A stretch of 14,234 nucleotides of DNA from Candidatus Woesearchaeota archaeon (GTDB lineage: Archaea > Nanobdellota > Nanobdellia > Woesearchaeales > UBA525), in NCBI GenBank assembly GCA_003694385.1, contig RFKA01000052.1, positions 1 through 14,234 of the forward strand, given 5' to 3'. A program made the translations under genes and the position numbers. The notes beneath the pieces were generated by a model. That model did no database searches, had not been told where the DNA came from, and saw only the letters and a list, made by a program, of their open reading frames with translations. Positions within the stretch are counted from its first letter, which is position 1; each line of letters opens with the position of its first letter. Shown here one piece after another: positions 12,827 through 14,234 of the stretch.

Positions 12827-13764
12827 GATTTCCCCTCTGGATGCGCCGTTCCTTCTGTCGTCATGCGGACGAAGATGTTCTCGAGTGATTCTCGCTGCAT
12901 ATCGATCTCTTCGATGGGGGTGCTCTTCTCGACGCGGAGGATGAGCGCCTTTGCCTTCTGCTTCATGCCTTTGCCTGTGAAGCGTGTGCGTTTCCCTTCG
13001 ACTTCGATGTACGCATCAACTCCGTCGAGGATTCGCTTGGGGATGGGCTTCGCCGTGTGGAGCACGAGCGTCTCGTTCCCAAGTTCTTCCATGATGCGCT
13101 CTTTCTCGTCGAACGCAATGAGCTTTCCTTTGTTGATAATGCCTACTTTGTTGCAGAGCATCTCTACCTCTTCGATGTAGTGCGTTGTGAGGATAATCGT
13201 TGTCCCTGCTTTATTGATGCGTGAGAGTTCAGTCCAGAGTTCTCGCCGGAGCTCGACGTCGAGGCCCGCCGTTGGCTCATCGAGGATGAGGATGTCGGGT
13301 TCGTGGATGAGTGCTCGGGCAATGATTGCGCGGCGCTTCATTCCCCCGCTGAGGTTCTCTGTTCTCTTTGTGCGTTTGTCGGTGAGCTTGAATCTCTTGA
13401 GGAGCTGCGTGATGCGCCGCTGAGCTTCGCGTCGGGGGATGCCGTAGTACCCGGCAGTGTAGCTCAGCTCTTCTTCAACGGTGAGGAAGCGGTCGAAGTT
13501 GAACTCTTGGGGGCTAAGGCCGATGCGTCGGCGGGCTTCGCGGTAGTCTGTGATGACGTCGTGACCGAAGACCTTGATTGTCCCCGTGAAGTTGAGGAGG
13601 CCGACGATGCTCTTGATTGTTGTCGTCTTGCCCGCGCCGTTTGGGCCGATGAAGCCGAAGAAATCTCCTTTGTCTATGGTGAAACTCACACCCTTCACTG
13701 CTTCGACGTCACCGTAGCGTTTGCGCAAGTTATTGATTGCTAATGCGGGCGGCGTTGTGGTCAT
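12823..13764 (-). CDS. ABC exporter ATPase, YadG-like
   Basis: A 313-residue ATPase that powers the permease encoded next to it. Walker A is GPNGAGKTT (40-48), the Q-loop is Gln86 in GLSPQEFNF, the signature is LSGGM (138-142), Walker B is ILILDEP (158-164), the D-loop follows at 165-169, and the switch His is 195 in TTHYIEE. The segments PQEFNF, AGYYGIPRREA, LSGGMKRRAIIARALIHEP and GTTIILTTHYIEEVEMLC are nearly the same as in bacterial YadG. A C-terminal extension (about 235-313) follows, as in this group. The ATG at 13764 lies 25-26 bases from the centre of a TATA box, so the message is probably leaderless. The close similarity to a mostly bacterial family suggests transfer. Confidence 0.95.
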   Translation of the reverse strand: MTTTPPALAINNLRKRYGDVEAVKGVSFTIDKGDFFGFIGPNGAGKTTTIKSIVGLLNFTGTIKVFGHDVITDYREARRRIGLSPQEFNFDRFLTVEEELSYTAGYYGIPRREAQRRITQLLKRFKLTDKRTKRTENLSGGMKRRAIIARALIHEPDILILDEPTAGLDVELRRELWTELSRINKAGTTIILTTHYIEEVEMLCNKVGIINKGKLIAFDEKERIMEELGNETLVLHTAKPIPKRILDGVDAYIEVEGKRTRFTGKGMKQKAKALILRVEKSTPIEEIDMQRESLENIFVRMTTEGTAHPEGKS

Positions 13765-13783
13765 GGTTCTCGCGGCTCGGTCC

Positions 13784-13793
13784 TATTTTTAAA
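13784..13793 (-). promoter_or_regulatory. TATA box of the ABC operon
   Basis: TTTAAAAATA on the minus strand is centred at 13788.5, about 26 bases before the ATG at 13764. The gap 13765-13877 contains this promoter and the divergent one at 13838, with no gene. Confidence 0.75.
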
Positions 13794-13837
13794 CTTGCTG
13801 TATGCTGCTTGGCAAAACTGTTCCTCTCCACCAAACA

Positions 13838-13845
13838 TTTAAAAA
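13838..13845 (+). promoter_or_regulatory. TATA box of the small secreted-protein gene
   Basis: TTTAAAAA is centred at 13841.5, predicting transcription start near 13868, ten bases ahead of the ATG at 13878. The in-frame ATG at 13737 lies upstream of the promoter, in antisense to the ATPase gene, and is rejected. Confidence 0.7.
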
Positions 13846-13877
13846 CCAATTCTTGTTCGCTTTTTTCGGGGTTGTGT

Positions 13878-14108
13878 ATGAAGGGTGTTTTACTCTGTGT
13901 GTTCGTCGTGCTCCTCTTTGCAGTCCCCCTTGTTGGCCTTCTGAGTGAGCCGTCCGTCCGTATCGCTTATTCAGGCTCCGCTGAACTCGCTGCTAGTCCG
14001 CCTGCTTATCTCGAGAGCATTATTCATCAGGCGAAGCTTCAACTCATACAGGAGCGCATGGACGAGCTCGCCTCCTTTATTCCTGCGTTCAGTTCGGTGG
14101 GTGCATAG
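13878..14108 (+). CDS. Small secreted or membrane-anchored protein, unknown
   Basis: A 76-residue protein starting with Lys2 and then an unbroken hydrophobic run (about 3-22: VLLCVFVVLLFAVPLVGLL), which is either a signal peptide or a single membrane anchor. The rest is a short Ser/Ala/Pro-rich stretch followed by one amphipathic helix (about 42-67: YLESIIHQAKLQLIQERM and on). I do not recognise it. It has its own promoter, divergent from the ABC exporter operon, and ends 50 bases before the AT-rich repeat array. Confidence 0.6.
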   Translation: MKGVLLCVFVVLLFAVPLVGLLSEPSVRIAYSGSAELAASPPAYLESIIHQAKLQLIQERMDELASFIPAFSSVGA

Positions 14109-14158
14109 GTGGTGGGAGTCGGGCTTCCTGCTCGTGAATTCCTTTGTCTACCAAAAAA

Positions 14159-14226
14159 TTTGTTTATAAATATTAATTTGTTTATAAATATTTTATAAAT
14201 TTCTTATAAATCTTTCATAAATTCTT
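14159..14226. repeat. AT-rich TATAAAT array with 11-bp phasing
   Basis: TTTGTTTATAAATATT occurs twice (14159-14174 and 14177-14192). TATAAAT is found at 14165, 14183, 14194 and 14205, and CATAAAT at 14216. The last four are spaced exactly 11 bp, about one helical turn. The array contrasts sharply with the G+C-rich surroundings and may continue past the right edge. Confidence 0.85.
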
Positions 14227-14234
14227 CGTAAGAC

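Noticed and set aside
14159..14226. CRISPR array
   Set aside because: The units are only 11-18 bp, AT-rich and contiguous, with no unique spacers or cas genes.

Overview
The window looks like part of an archaeal chromosome, G+C-rich and densely coded. The evidence is an archaeal-type (class I) CCA-adding enzyme, a tRNA-Val gene with no encoded CCA, the archaeal form of Kae1 (GIEATAHTFG start), archaeal SecF/SecD signatures, and TATA boxes centred about 26 bases upstream of start codons. Seven or eight genes appear to have leaderless mRNAs, and this spacing was used to choose starts. Kae1 is not fused to Bud32. The lineage cannot be fixed from sequence alone; a DPANN-type archaeon is a reasonable guess at low confidence.

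Layout. 1-942 (minus): a cation/proton antiporter cut by the left edge, divergent from cca (1010-2362, plus), whose N-terminus carries a proline-rich minisatellite. 2521-5767 (plus): an operon-like run of secF, secD (ATGA overlap) and a 128-residue unknown gene whose 3' end contains the tRNA-Val promoter and runs 15 bases into the tRNA (5753-5825). 5826-6100 holds no convincing gene; it has a 118-base pyrimidine tract, short tandem repeats and a 16-bp perfect palindrome. 6101-7358 (minus): kae1 behind an 80-residue orphan gene. 7456-8568 (plus): an HD-GYP-like hydrolase lacking the GYP motif. 8680-9783 (plus): a protein with a duplicated N-terminal motif and a C-terminal nucleoside deoxyribosyltransferase-like domain; it is the only gene here with a long, structured leader. 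9853-11325 (plus): an exported protein with a C-terminal half resembling a bacterial outer-membrane beta-barrel, converging with a membrane-anchored CAP-domain protein (11330-11851, minus). 12071-13764 (minus): an ABC exporter pair very similar to YadG/YadH. 13878-14108 (plus): a 76-residue secreted or membrane-anchored protein. The right edge is an AT-rich array of TATAAAT units, four of them spaced at exactly 11 bp.

Two themes recur. One is tRNA maturation and modification (Cca, Kae1, tRNA-Val). The other is the cell envelope and export (SecDF, antiporter, ABC exporter, barrel-like protein, CAP protein, small secreted protein). The most unusual items are the barrel-like protein in an archaeal setting, the modified SecF and SecD, the deoxyribosyltransferase-like protein with its leader hairpin, the mRNA-tRNA overlap, and the phased repeat at the right edge.
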